DNA of 64,000 nucleotides from Bifidobacterium sp. ESL0800 (GCF_029395355.1 NZ_CP113913.1:1178001-1242000); one strand, 5' to 3'; shown: positions 45,155 through 54,499, numbered from the stretch's first letter. Notes: generated by a model from the sequence alone, not told the origin. Numbers and translations: made by a program.

Positions 45155-45571
45155 TCAGCGACCTTTGCCGAAGGCACGCAGACGGATACCGTTCCAATCC
45201 TCGGAAACCGTCAGGGGCGTGGCCGCGTTCATGCCGGCGGTCTTGGCGGCGGACTGCACCGTATTGGAGGCAGGAGCGCCCGGCCGACCCGGCTTGGGGG
45301 TGAGAATCCAAAGCGGGCCGTCTTCACCGATGACCCCATGCGCGTCCATGATGGTGTCGGCCAAGGCGTCCTCGTCATCGCCGTCGCGCCACCAGATGAT
45401 GACGCCATCGACGGCAGAATCATAATCTTCATCGACCAGATCCTGACCGGTCAAATCCATGATTTTCTCTCGAGTGGACTCACTTACGTCGTCATCCCAC
45501 AGCCATTCCTGCACGATGTCACCGTTGTGAAAACCGAACTCTTCAGCGTTTTTTGATGCCGTTTCATTCAC
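45155..45571 (-). CDS. DUF3052 family protein
   Basis: 138 residues; matches the actinobacterial DUF3052 family in length and pattern (GFHNGDIVQEWLWDDDVS, then DLVDEDYDSAVDGVIIWWRDGD and LWILTPKPGRPG). Function unknown. Start GTG at 45571: TGCTATATT, an extended -10, ends six bases before it, so the mRNA is probably leaderless. The frame extends upstream to 45691 without support. Confidence 0.8.
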   Translation of the reverse strand: MNETASKNAEEFGFHNGDIVQEWLWDDDVSESTREKIMDLTGQDLVDEDYDSAVDGVIIWWRDGDDEDALADTIMDAHGVIGEDGPLWILTPKPGRPGAPASNTVQSAAKTAGMNAATPLTVSEDWNGIRLRAFGKGR

Positions 45572-45712
45572 CCTTCTAATATAGCAAACATAGGGAACAG
45601 CACGCGCCACGTCGCGGCGTCGTATCCACATTGCGGGCAATACCAGACAGTTAGCGCAATCTGTCCAGTCAATATCCGTCAAATAGTGCACGTTGCCCGC
45701 GGCAAGGTTAAT

Positions 45713-46777
45713 TTAATTCACCGTGCAATGTGGCAGGCTATCGGCCTTGCCCTGCCCAATGGCCACCAAAGCGCGGTAGGCTTCGTCCAGCGTTGAGACT
45801 TTGACATCGCGCAGGCCGTTCGGCACATGGCCGACGACCTCGTCGCAATTGCTAGCGGGGGCAAGGAAATAGGTGGCACCGTCGCGTTTGGCACCAAGCA
45901 TTTTCAGCTGGATACCGCCGATTTTGCCGACCTTGCCTTTCTTGTCGATGGTACCGGTGCCCGCAATCGTTTTGCCACCGGTCTCGTCGGCCGGGGTGAG
46001 CTTGTCGATGACACCCAGCGCATACATCATGCCGGCTGAGGGACCACCGATGTCGTCGACGTGCATTTCCACTTTGGCGTGCGAGGCCCCGGCTATCTTG
46101 TGTCGCTTTGCGAACGTGAGCGCCGCCGCGGTGGCGGAGTCTTGGGAACCGGTCATCTGCTTGGTGGCGGTCTTTTCATATTCCTGAGAGCTCTGGCCGA
46201 CGGGGAACACGGCTTCACTGGGCATGACCTGCTGGTGAGGGTCGATCCATGCGATCAGGGTTTGGATACCGAGCGCCGGCGAGCCCGGGACGCCCTGGGC
46301 GTTGACGGTCAGCAACAGCAGCTTGCCACGGCTTTTGTGCGTGGTCGCGCCGGTGATGGCGATCACCTGCTTGCCGTCAGACGTACCCAGCACGTCCTGG
46401 GTCGGGCCAGGCGTTTCAATAACGTAAGGACTGGGCAGAAGCAGCACCAGGAAACACAGCACCGCACAAATGACGCCAGCAAAATAGCGCAGCGAATGAC
46501 GCGAACAATAACGGGTGAAACGGTACCAGATACCGAGACGACCGCGAACGTCGATGGCCGCTTCATCGCTCTCGGCGCCCGTATCAAAAGGAGAATCGGC
46601 ATCCGCACCGATCGGGCTTGCAACATCGCCCGAAGCACGGTTGTCCGAAGCCGACGCACCGATAATGCCATCGAAATCATCGTTACTGGGCCACGACGAA
46701 TCCGTCGTATCTTCGCCCGCCGGTGACATCGGCATCCGATGGCCTTGATACCCCTGGTCCTGATTGCTGCGTGACAT
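45713..46777 (-). CDS. YlbL/S16-type membrane serine protease lacking a PDZ domain
   Basis: 354 residues. Acidic cytoplasmic N-terminus (about 85 residues), one membrane helix (about 100-120, ending YVIETPGPT), then the conserved YlbL region (LLLLTVN, WIDPHQQVMPSEAVFP, QMTGSQDSA) and a Lon-type S16 domain with Ser in GGPSAGMMYALG and Lys in GKVGKIGGIQLKM. The PDZ domain that normally stands between SQ(D/N)xA and the S16 domain is missing. Start uncertain: ATG at 46777 chosen; ATG at 46819 is possible. Divergent from the DUF2342 gene, as in mycobacteria. Confidence 0.85.
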   Translation of the reverse strand: MSRSNQDQGYQGHRMPMSPAGEDTTDSSWPSNDDFDGIIGASASDNRASGDVASPIGADADSPFDTGAESDEAAIDVRGRLGIWYRFTRYCSRHSLRYFAGVICAVLCFLVLLLPSPYVIETPGPTQDVLGTSDGKQVIAITGATTHKSRGKLLLLTVNAQGVPGSPALGIQTLIAWIDPHQQVMPSEAVFPVGQSSQEYEKTATKQMTGSQDSATAAALTFAKRHKIAGASHAKVEMHVDDIGGPSAGMMYALGVIDKLTPADETGGKTIAGTGTIDKKGKVGKIGGIQLKMLGAKRDGATYFLAPASNCDEVVGHVPNGLRDVKVSTLDEAYRALVAIGQGKADSLPHCTVN

Positions 46778-46988
46778 AATCAACCAGTATGCTGCCTTGC
46801 CCAGACGCAACGCCTTCATAAAACCTACGAGCGCAGCCAAGAGACATCGCCGGCCACGATATATTCCCGGCTTGGCCGCAATCTCGTCGGTAGCGGAAGA
46901 TTACAGCGATAAGACCATAGAAGACAATAATATGGGAAGACATACGGACGTTATATTGCCGGGACTTGAAAGATAAAGGACGATACCG

Positions 46989-48629
46989 ATGGACGAAAAC
47001 GCGATACACCAATGGTTGATCGACTGCTTCGGTCAGATGCAGGGCGACATGGCATTCCAACAGCTCAACGCACTGCCTGACGCGGTCAAAGACCAGCTCC
47101 TCGGCCAGGATCCGACCAAACTGCCCAAGCCCGCCGAAGTGAAGGCGCTGATGAACGCATTCACCACCAGCGGACTCAACACCGTCGGTGATATGCAGCA
47201 AAGCGCCGAGCAGGGCCCCGTCAACGTGAAACTGGCGACCTCACTGGCCTTGGCCATCGCCAATGACGAGGGCAGCGAGCAGACCGTCACGGCGAGTGAG
47301 GGCGAAGCCGTGCGAAAGGCGATGAGCGAGGCGAACCTTTGGCTCGACACCGCCAGCACCATCGACCCCGCCCCAGGCGACCCACAGGTGTTCACCCGCG
47401 CCGACTGGGTCAATGCGACGGTCGATTCGTGGGCGAAATTCGCCAGCCCGGTGGAGCAATCCATGAGCGACGCGCTTTCCAGCGTCGTTTCGGAGCGCTT
47501 TGGCGACGCCTTCGGCGACGGCGAGATAGCCGGTGTCTTTGCCGGTCCGATTCCCGTGCCGATTCCCGACAATATGAAGGACCCTGCCAATCTCATCAAG
47601 ATTCTCGGCAACACGGCTTTCTCCACACAGCTCGGGCATGCGGCGGGCCAGCTTTCGCACGAGGTGCGCGGCAGTTTCGACCAAGGTATCGCCCTGCAGA
47701 AGAACCCTGCCGGAGCGCTGATCGCGCAGAACTCCATCGAATACGCCAAGACGCTGGAAATCGACCAGTCCGAGGTATTGGCGTTCCTGGCGCTCGAGGA
47801 AGTGGCGCATGCCCGTCTCTTCGCCCATGTGCCGTGGCTCATGCCCCGCTTCGAGGCCTTGATCGGCAAGTACGCACGCGGCATCAGCATCGATCTGGAC
47901 GCCATGGAGGAGCAGTTGCGTGACGCGACCTCGATGGACCCTGATTCGATTTCCGGAGCCGTCGATCTGACGAAGGTCGGCATTGCCGATACTCCGGAAC
48001 AGAAAGAGGCGCTCGAAAGCCTCGAGACGCTTCTGGCCTTGGTCGAAGGCTGGGTCGACGCGGTGACGTGGAAGGCCGGGGTGGCCCATATCCCGCACAT
48101 CGACCAGTTGCGTGAGATGGTACGCCGCGAACGTGCGGTCGGCGGACCGGCGGAACGTACCTTCGAAAACCTGCTTGGCATGGAGCTGCGCCCCAAGCGC
48201 ATGCGCGAAGCCGCCGACATCTGGGAAAAGATCGGCGCGCAGGAAGGCGACCAAGCCCGCGACGAAAAGTGGTCGCATCCTGATCTGCTGCCGAAGCTGC
48301 CGGATATCGACGGCAAGCAGGCGCAGGTCGACGACACCGAAACGTCACCATCCGACGCCAATACGAATCCGGACGCGAACATCACCACCTTCGCCGCTGA
48401 TGGCAGCGATGCCACTGATTCCAAGCACGGCATCGACTGGGACGCCGAACTCGAGAAATTGCTTGACGCCCAGGGCGACGACGATGGCGAGGGCAGCGAA
48501 ACAACCGCCAAAGACGACAGCACCGAAACCGACAAAGACGATGAATCATCGAAATCCGATAACGATGATGGCGCATCCGACAAAGGCAATGGCATCCAGC
48601 CGGATAACGGAGACAAACCGCAAAACTGA
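46989..48629 (+). CDS. DUF2342 (zinc-metalloprotease-like) protein with altered active site
   Basis: 546 residues. Residues about 130-430 match the actinobacterial DUF2342 family (putative zinc-dependent metalloproteases). The expected HExxH reads EEVAH, within LALEEVAHARLFAHVPWL near residue 268, so the first zinc His is Glu. The C-terminal 110 residues are Asp/Glu/Ser/Thr-rich and disordered. AAAGGACG upstream of the ATG. Divergent from the YlbL-like gene; next to the UvrD-like gene, the same order as in Mycobacterium (family knowledge). Confidence 0.85.
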   Translation: MDENAIHQWLIDCFGQMQGDMAFQQLNALPDAVKDQLLGQDPTKLPKPAEVKALMNAFTTSGLNTVGDMQQSAEQGPVNVKLATSLALAIANDEGSEQTVTASEGEAVRKAMSEANLWLDTASTIDPAPGDPQVFTRADWVNATVDSWAKFASPVEQSMSDALSSVVSERFGDAFGDGEIAGVFAGPIPVPIPDNMKDPANLIKILGNTAFSTQLGHAAGQLSHEVRGSFDQGIALQKNPAGALIAQNSIEYAKTLEIDQSEVLAFLALEEVAHARLFAHVPWLMPRFEALIGKYARGISIDLDAMEEQLRDATSMDPDSISGAVDLTKVGIADTPEQKEALESLETLLALVEGWVDAVTWKAGVAHIPHIDQLREMVRRERAVGGPAERTFENLLGMELRPKRMREAADIWEKIGAQEGDQARDEKWSHPDLLPKLPDIDGKQAQVDDTETSPSDANTNPDANITTFAADGSDATDSKHGIDWDAELEKLLDAQGDDDGEGSETTAKDDSTETDKDDESSKSDNDDGASDKGNGIQPDNGDKPQN

Positions 48630-48804
48630 AGTCGTCTCTGAAGGCTGAAAATCGAATAAAGTAATACAAACAGAGGCCGGCATCGACATATCAACAGTCG
48701 ATACCGGCCTTTCCTGTAATCTCACAATCGTTGCCGGCAAAATTGCGCCGAGCCGGTCGAATTCGCAAACCTACCGAATTCACAAACCGATCGAATCCGC
48801 GAAC

Positions 48805-50316
48805 CTACCAAAAGCGGCTTGGAGTGCGCGAAAAGGTCGAGACGCCGTCCTTGCTGCGTGCGTAGGAAAGATGCAGGGAATCCTCGGCTCGGGTGACGGC
48901 CACGTAGAAGAGGCGGCGCTCCTCCTCCAAGGCGTCGCCGGGAGCCGGGGAACCGTACGGCAGCAGGCCTTCCGAGCAACCGATGATGAACACGTGCTTG
49001 AATTCCAGACCCTTCGCGGCATGGATCGAAGAGACCGTGACCCCCGGCTCGCGCCTGCTCGCCAAAATCTCCATGGCCTCGCGACGGCTTTCATTGTCGT
49101 CCTGAAGTACCGTGTCTTGCACCCCGACGTCGTGACGGGTGCGGTAGGCGATTCCCTGCGATTTCAAGGCCTTGCAGACCACCTGCTGCTGGGCGTTGAG
49201 ACGTGTGAGCACCGCGCACTGCGACGGTTTGGCGCCTTGAGCGACGAACTGGGCGATGCGACCGGCCACGCCTTGCGCCTCCTCGGCGTCGCTGTCGTAG
49301 GCGGTTTTGACCACACGCATACCTTCGCCTTTGTCTCTGGCGGAAACCAGACGCAGGTATTGGTCCCGGTCCGGCGCGGAAGCAAGGACACGGTTGGCCA
49401 TCGAGACGACCTGAGGCGTGGAGCGGTAATCGGTATTGAGATTGATATCGGCGCGCAGATCACCGAACTCCCCCGCGAAATTGAGCAGGTCGTAGCTCGA
49501 AGCCCCGGCGAAGGAATAGATCGTCTGGGCCGGGTCGCCCACCACGCACACGTTGCGATTATCGCCCAGCCAAAGGTCCATCAGGCGGTGCTGCAGGGGT
49601 GAGACGTCCTGATACTCGTCGACGGTGAGCCAGCCGACGGACTGCTGAATCTGCGCGGCCTGCTCCTCAAAACCTCCAAGCACATGGCAGGTCAACAGCA
49701 GGATGTCGTTGAAATCCATTTCGCCGCGTGAGGTCTTCTCCTGTTCATAGCAGGTGTAGACGTCGGTGAAACGTTGCGGGTCAAGCCCGGCCGGCGGCAT
49801 CCTATGCGTGGCCGCGCAGACACGTTGGTAATCCTCCGGGGCTATCAGCGAGACCTTGGCCCAGTTGATCTCGGCAAGCAGATCGCGCCTGGCGATACCG
49901 TCGTATTGGTCGGATCCGGTGGCCCGTTTGAGCGCTCTCGCGATGATTTCCTGCGGATCGGCAATGACATGCGGGAAGGGAGCGATGCTGATGTCGTACC
50001 AGACCTTGCGCAATTGGTGCAAGGCGGCGGAATGGAAAGTGGCCGCGGTGACCTGGCCTGCAACGCCGAGCGATGCCAATCGCTGCCTCATCTCATCGGC
50101 GGCCTTCACCGAAAACGTCACCGCGAGCGTCCGGCTCGGATCCCACTCGCCTTTGGCGCAGGCATAGGCGATGCGCCGTGTGACGGTGCGCGTCTTGCCC
50201 GCACCGGCACCGGCAATGATGCGAACCGGGCCGTCAAGGGCCGTGGCGGCCGCGCGTTGGGCGTCGTCAAGCCCTTGAAGCTTGGCCTGCGTATCCCTGG
50301 TGTCCATATCTGCCAT
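48805..50316 (-). CDS. UvrD/PcrA-like superfamily 1 DNA helicase (short)
   Basis: 503 residues. Seen: Walker A GAGAGKTRT near residue 32, motif Ia VTFSVKAADEMR, Walker B VDEYQDVSP, motif III VVGDPAQTIYSFAGA, motif V SSIHAAKGLEFKHV, and motif VI LFYVAVTRAED. It ends soon after motif VI, so the long C-terminal extension (HRDC and Cys-rich part) of mycobacterial UvrD2 is absent. Start uncertain: ATG 50316 fits the family; an in-frame ATG at 50376 follows a TAATAC by six bases and could be a leaderless start. Divergent from the pseudokinase. Confidence 0.88.
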   Translation of the reverse strand: MADMDTRDTQAKLQGLDDAQRAAATALDGPVRIIAGAGAGKTRTVTRRIAYACAKGEWDPSRTLAVTFSVKAADEMRQRLASLGVAGQVTAATFHSAALHQLRKVWYDISIAPFPHVIADPQEIIARALKRATGSDQYDGIARRDLLAEINWAKVSLIAPEDYQRVCAATHRMPPAGLDPQRFTDVYTCYEQEKTSRGEMDFNDILLLTCHVLGGFEEQAAQIQQSVGWLTVDEYQDVSPLQHRLMDLWLGDNRNVCVVGDPAQTIYSFAGASSYDLLNFAGEFGDLRADINLNTDYRSTPQVVSMANRVLASAPDRDQYLRLVSARDKGEGMRVVKTAYDSDAEEAQGVAGRIAQFVAQGAKPSQCAVLTRLNAQQQVVCKALKSQGIAYRTRHDVGVQDTVLQDDNESRREAMEILASRREPGVTVSSIHAAKGLEFKHVFIIGCSEGLLPYGSPAPGDALEEERRLFYVAVTRAEDSLHLSYARSKDGVSTFSRTPSRFW

Positions 50317-50399
50317 TCTGCCAGCCGCACCCGATAGCCCTGTAATTCCTTGAAAGCGAACGGACTGCAAGGACATAGGGGTGTATTAATCTGGTAGAT

Positions 50400-52235
50400 G
50401 TGACTTTACGAAGCAAGTTTATGCTGGCGGCCCTCGCCTCAGCCGCCATGCCCGAGACATCCATGGCCGGGGTGTGCGAGTACAACCGCAGCGACAAGGC
50501 CGACAATGACGCCGGCATCGATTACGCCGTGGTGCAGGACACGGCAGGACGGCAGTACGACGTGTTCGTATCCAGCGATCCAAAAGGCAAAAAGCTTCTC
50601 GCGGGACGTGCGAAAGCGGCTGGCGTTCTTGCCTCGTCCCATGAAATGAGCGGATTGGGCTTCGCGCTGGACCGCGCGTTGGCGTTCAGTACCGCGGGGA
50701 AAGGCAGCGCAACCGGCAAAAACTCGGTGCTGGTCGCACCACACGTCGAGGGAGAGGCACGCCAACTTGATTTGCTGACCTGCCAGGACGCGGCGAGCGT
50801 GGGCACCGCCATCGGGGCCATCCACCGCCAGCGCACGGATTTCCTTGACGATGCGAAATTCCCGGCGTTCACCACCGGACAGATTCGAGCCCAGCTGACC
50901 GGCTGGATCAAACGACTGCAACAGGCCGGCCATGTGCCGCCTGCCATCACATCCAGCTGGGCCAAGATCATCGACACCGAAGGCCTCTGGTCCTTCTCCA
51001 CCACCCTGACCCATGGAGGATTTGCGGACGGGGATTTCCTCTTCTCCGGTTCCACCATCACGGCCGTGAACAATTGGCAGGACATGCAGATCAACGACCC
51101 CGCACGCGACCTGGCTTGGATGTTCGCCAAAATGGATGAAGACCATCGCAATGCACTGATGAACGCCTATGGCGGGATCATGGGCTCGCGAATCGACGAC
51201 CTCATCCTCCTCCGCGCCAACCTTTGGCTGCAAATGCAACAGGTCGGCGATTTCATCGAAGCGTTGTCCCGCGCGGACAATGCGAGGATCCTGCAGTTCA
51301 AAGCGCAGGTCGAGCATCTCGCGCATCAGCTGACGGTGGTCGCCAACAAGGCCAAGGGCGCGGCAACCGCGGCCTCGGCGGTCGTGCCCGCGAAAGACGA
51401 TGCCCCCTCTTCAAAGAGCGAACACAACGATTCGCGGCATTCCTACGAACAGGAGGAGGACGAAAGCGACAGGACCGGTTCAGCCGAAGTCACCAAACTT
51501 GTCGAGGCAAGCGACAGCACCGCCGACCGTCCGGTACATTTCAAGCCGTCACGTTCCTACGCCTTGGAAGACGAAGACGATGACCGCACCGACGACCGGC
51601 AGAAGCCGGCGACAGCGGGCAAGCCCTCCTACCCCGACATGCCGAATCCTTCATCTTCGGCCACGATGGTGCTGAGCGAGGCCGAAAAGAAGCCCGTCTT
51701 GAGCGATGACGAAGCAGACGACCCCGAAAACGAAAACAACGCCGAAACGCGGGCCGACGACGAGAACGACCAAAACGGCAGATCCGAAGTCTCTTGGCAC
51801 GTCCAGTATTCGCAAGAGGACGACGTCTACAGCGGGTCGGCAACGAGAGGAAAGGTCGACCACGACGCCCCCACGGCCCTGATTCCCCTGCTTGAACAGG
51901 AGCAGCAGGCATTGCACGATGCTCAGATGGGGCTTGAGGAAGCCGAGGAAAAGGCCGAAAAGAATCGTTCTCTATCGAGTACCGAGATCGAAACCCAAGA
52001 CGAACGGGACGACGGCGACGTAGAGGCGGCCGAATCCGGAATCGAAAAAGAACCGGATGACGCGGTCCAACAGGATGACGTATCAAACGATGACGCCCCA
52101 GCCGGTTATGATGTGTCGGCATCCGACGAAACCGACCGCGATGATCGTGATTCCGGTGACGCGGACAGCCAGCCCGAATCAGACGATTCCGCAGACGCCG
52201 ACCACACCAGTTCAACGAGCAACGACGAGAGATAA
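50400..52235 (+). CDS. Phosphotransferase-fold protein without catalytic residues, acidic tail (pseudokinase)
   Basis: 611 residues. Residues 1-320 have the aminoglycoside-phosphotransferase/maltokinase-like layout. The catalytic loop reads THGGFADGDFLF where HGDxxxxN is expected, and the metal loop reads AVNNWQD where IDW is expected; DPARDLAW follows normally. The catalytic Asp and the metal ligands are therefore gone. Residues about 330-611 are a highly acidic disordered tail. Start GTG at 50400, nine bases after TATTAA; an ATG at 50421 fits homologues as well. Neighbour of the UvrD-like and DUF3107 genes. Confidence 0.75.
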   Translation: MTLRSKFMLAALASAAMPETSMAGVCEYNRSDKADNDAGIDYAVVQDTAGRQYDVFVSSDPKGKKLLAGRAKAAGVLASSHEMSGLGFALDRALAFSTAGKGSATGKNSVLVAPHVEGEARQLDLLTCQDAASVGTAIGAIHRQRTDFLDDAKFPAFTTGQIRAQLTGWIKRLQQAGHVPPAITSSWAKIIDTEGLWSFSTTLTHGGFADGDFLFSGSTITAVNNWQDMQINDPARDLAWMFAKMDEDHRNALMNAYGGIMGSRIDDLILLRANLWLQMQQVGDFIEALSRADNARILQFKAQVEHLAHQLTVVANKAKGAATAASAVVPAKDDAPSSKSEHNDSRHSYEQEEDESDRTGSAEVTKLVEASDSTADRPVHFKPSRSYALEDEDDDRTDDRQKPATAGKPSYPDMPNPSSSATMVLSEAEKKPVLSDDEADDPENENNAETRADDENDQNGRSEVSWHVQYSQEDDVYSGSATRGKVDHDAPTALIPLLEQEQQALHDAQMGLEEAEEKAEKNRSLSSTEIETQDERDDGDVEAAESGIEKEPDDAVQQDDVSNDDAPAGYDVSASDETDRDDRDSGDADSQPESDDSADADHTSSTSNDER

Positions 52236-52410
52236 AGGCGCACCCGGCCGAACGGCAACCAGCACGTCTCCGTTCTCCATGAAGCCGGCGAAACCGACCC
52301 GTTCTGTTCCCCGCCAGTGGACAAACGCGGCAATCCTAGCCAAAAGCGTAATGACCAGCCTTCGGGCACAATAAAACCTAAGAACAATCCCTAAACGAAA
52401 GAGGTAACAC

Positions 52411-52635
52411 ATGGATGTCGAACTCGGAATCCAAAACGTGGCACGTCCGGTCAATTTCACGACCGACAACAGCGCTGAAGAAGTGAGCAAAGCCATTTCG
52501 GACGCCGTGTCGAAAGGCGAGCCAATCGACCTGGTCGACGACAAAGACCGTCATATCATGGTGCCGGCAGGCGCTCTGGGCTATGCCATCGTCGGTTCGG
52601 AGACCAAGCATGCCGTCGGGTTCGGAGCCCTTTAG
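52411..52635 (+). CDS. DUF3107 family protein
   Basis: 74 residues matching the small actinobacterial DUF3107 family: MDVELGIQNVARPVNF, LVDDKDRHIMVPAGAL, and VGF near the end. Function unknown. AGAGG nine bases before the ATG. Part of the conserved UvrD2-region neighbourhood; a terminator follows. Confidence 0.88.
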   Translation: MDVELGIQNVARPVNFTTDNSAEEVSKAISDAVSKGEPIDLVDDKDRHIMVPAGALGYAIVGSETKHAVGFGAL

Positions 52636-52686
52636 ACGAAACGTTCACCAAGATAATTACGCCTGCAGAATAACATATAGCAACAT

Positions 52687-52729
52687 TGCCCAGTTTTTTG
52701 TGACACGTCTCACATGATTGGGCATTTTT
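52687..52729 (+). terminator. Rho-independent terminator after the DUF3107 gene
   Basis: TGCCCA (52687-52692) pairs with TGGGCA (52719-52724), followed by TTTTT. The loop contains TGTGA-N6-TCACA (52699-52714), which folds as an inner hairpin and also resembles a CRP-type site. Confidence 0.7.
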
Positions 52730-52813
52730 CTTGTTCAACACATTTGTGCCGACATCACCGTTCCGAAGCCTGCGGTTCAAGACCAGCCAAGCGACGTCAA
52801 CCGAAACGGCGGC

Positions 52814-53698
52814 TCAGGAGACCAATCCGATGGCACCGCGTTGCACGATTTGCGCCACGACGTCATCCGAGGTCAGATTCTCTCCCAACTCGTTCGGCTT
52901 GCCGGCCCCATGCCAGTCCGAACCTCCCGTGACCAGCAAGCCGAGCTCGTCGGCAAGGTTCAACAGACGCCGGCGCTCGTCGCTTCCGTTTCCACGATGC
53001 CACACCTCAAGCCCGCCCAATCCAGCATCGGCCAGTCGCCTGATCTGGGAGGCGGAAAGCAAAATCCTGTTGCGGCTGTAATCGCCGGGATGGGCGACGA
53101 CGCTCACCCCTCCGGCCTGCCGAACCACCTGCACGACCTGCAAGGCGGTAGGCGAAGGCGTCGGTATGTAATACTTGCTGGAAGACGAGATGGCTCCAGC
53201 AAACGCCTCGGAGCGCGTGCGGTAGAACCCTGCCGCCACCAACGCATCGGCCATGTGGGGCCTACCCACCGTCGTCTCCTCGCCTTTTTTGATTTGGTCT
53301 CTCACATCGTCCCAAGTGATGGGAAAATCCTCGGCCAGACGCGAGACCATCCGCCTGGCGCGCTCGATACGGGCTTGGCGCGTCGAACGGAACAGCTCAA
53401 CGATGCCTTCGTTTTCGGGATCGTAGAGATAGGCAAGCATGTGAACGGAAACATGGTCGTCCTGTGCGGTGATTTCGCTGCCGCGCAACAACGTCAAACC
53501 CCGACTTTCAGCGGCAATCCGTGCATCATTCCAACCCGCAGTGGTATCATGGTCGGTGATTGCGACGCCGTGCAGTCCTTTTGCACATGCAATGTCGACC
53601 AGTTCGGCGGGAGTCTTGGTACCATCGGAAAAGACCGTATGACAGTGAAGGTCCCAACCGGAAACCGGGCCGCAATCGTTATATTCGTCGCTAGTCAT
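52814..53698 (-). CDS. PHP-domain phosphoesterase
   Basis: 294 residues. Metal-binding PHP motifs are visible: DLHCHTVFSDG, AITDHDTTAGW, EITA and a late VTGGSDWHG. It resembles the RNase AM/TrpH (YciV-like) group, which act as nucleotide 3',5'-bisphosphatase or 5'-3' exoribonuclease; which one cannot be told. It converges with the DUF3107 gene and is divergent from the VKOR gene, 67 bp apart. Confidence 0.88.
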   Translation of the reverse strand: MTSDEYNDCGPVSGWDLHCHTVFSDGTKTPAELVDIACAKGLHGVAITDHDTTAGWNDARIAAESRGLTLLRGSEITAQDDHVSVHMLAYLYDPENEGIVELFRSTRQARIERARRMVSRLAEDFPITWDDVRDQIKKGEETTVGRPHMADALVAAGFYRTRSEAFAGAISSSSKYYIPTPSPTALQVVQVVRQAGGVSVVAHPGDYSRNRILLSASQIRRLADAGLGGLEVWHRGNGSDERRRLLNLADELGLLVTGGSDWHGAGKPNELGENLTSDDVVAQIVQRGAIGLVS

Positions 53699-53765
53699 AG
53701 ACCTATCGTAGGCCTATGAGCCCGACAGCCGATGAAATGCCAGGGAACAGAAAGCAGGGATATGC

Positions 53766-54476
53766 ATGTCGACTAAACACAGCGCAGCCGCCGTGAGGAA
53801 CATGGAACGAGCATCGATCGCTCCCAACGGCCAACCGACCCTTGAATTTAGCGACAACCGCGAACCCAAAGGGTTCTTCCATGGACCCATCTGGAACTAT
53901 GGAGTGATGTGCCTAGGCGCAGGCATCGGCCTGTTCGCCTCGCTGATGCTGGCAGCCGATACCCTGAAGCTGGCCCGCAACCCGAACAAGGCGTTGGGCT
54001 GCGATGTGAACTCCGTGCTCTCCTGCTCCACCGTCGCGGAATCCTGGCAGGCCGAGATCATCAAGATCGGCGGACTGAGCTTCCCGAACGCGTTCTTCGG
54101 CATCTGTTTCTATTCGGTCTTCGTCACCGTCGCGGTGGTCGGCGCCTGCAACGTCAAGCTTCCTTACTGGTTCTCGGCAGCGGCCTGGATCGGCGGCGTC
54201 ACCTGCATCGCTTACGCCTATTGGCTGATGAGCCAGTCCATGTTCGTCATCAAGGCACTCTGCCCTTGGTGCATGACCATGATGTTCGCCACCACGTTCA
54301 TGTTCATGGGGCTGACACATGCCACGGTAACGGTACAGAAAATCCCACGCAAGCATTGGCGTAAGGGCCTCAATACCTACTATCGCATGCGTTACGACTG
54401 GATGGTCGACATCGTCTGGATCTTCGCGATCATCGCGCTCATCTTCGTCAAGGAAGGCGCCGCGATCTTCGCCTGA
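53766..54476 (+). CDS. Vitamin K epoxide reductase family protein (VKOR)
   Basis: 236-residue membrane protein, about five helices. The Cys pairs for electron relay are visible: loop Cys in LGCDVNSVLSCSTVA and active-site CPWC near residue 168. In actinobacteria VKOR replaces DsbB and reoxidises a DsbA-like protein for extracytoplasmic disulfide formation. No DsbA-like gene is next to it. CAGGGA lies near the ATG at 53766; a terminator follows. Confidence 0.93.
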   Translation: MSTKHSAAAVRNMERASIAPNGQPTLEFSDNREPKGFFHGPIWNYGVMCLGAGIGLFASLMLAADTLKLARNPNKALGCDVNSVLSCSTVAESWQAEIIKIGGLSFPNAFFGICFYSVFVTVAVVGACNVKLPYWFSAAAWIGGVTCIAYAYWLMSQSMFVIKALCPWCMTMMFATTFMFMGLTHATVTVQKIPRKHWRKGLNTYYRMRYDWMVDIVWIFAIIALIFVKEGAAIFA

Positions 54477-54499
54477 TAGACCTTTGGATTGTTATCAGG

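Noticed and set aside
52699..52714. CRP-type site TGTGA-N6-TCACA
   Set aside because: It lies in the loop of a terminator between two convergent genes, where it folds as an inner hairpin; no promoter is near.
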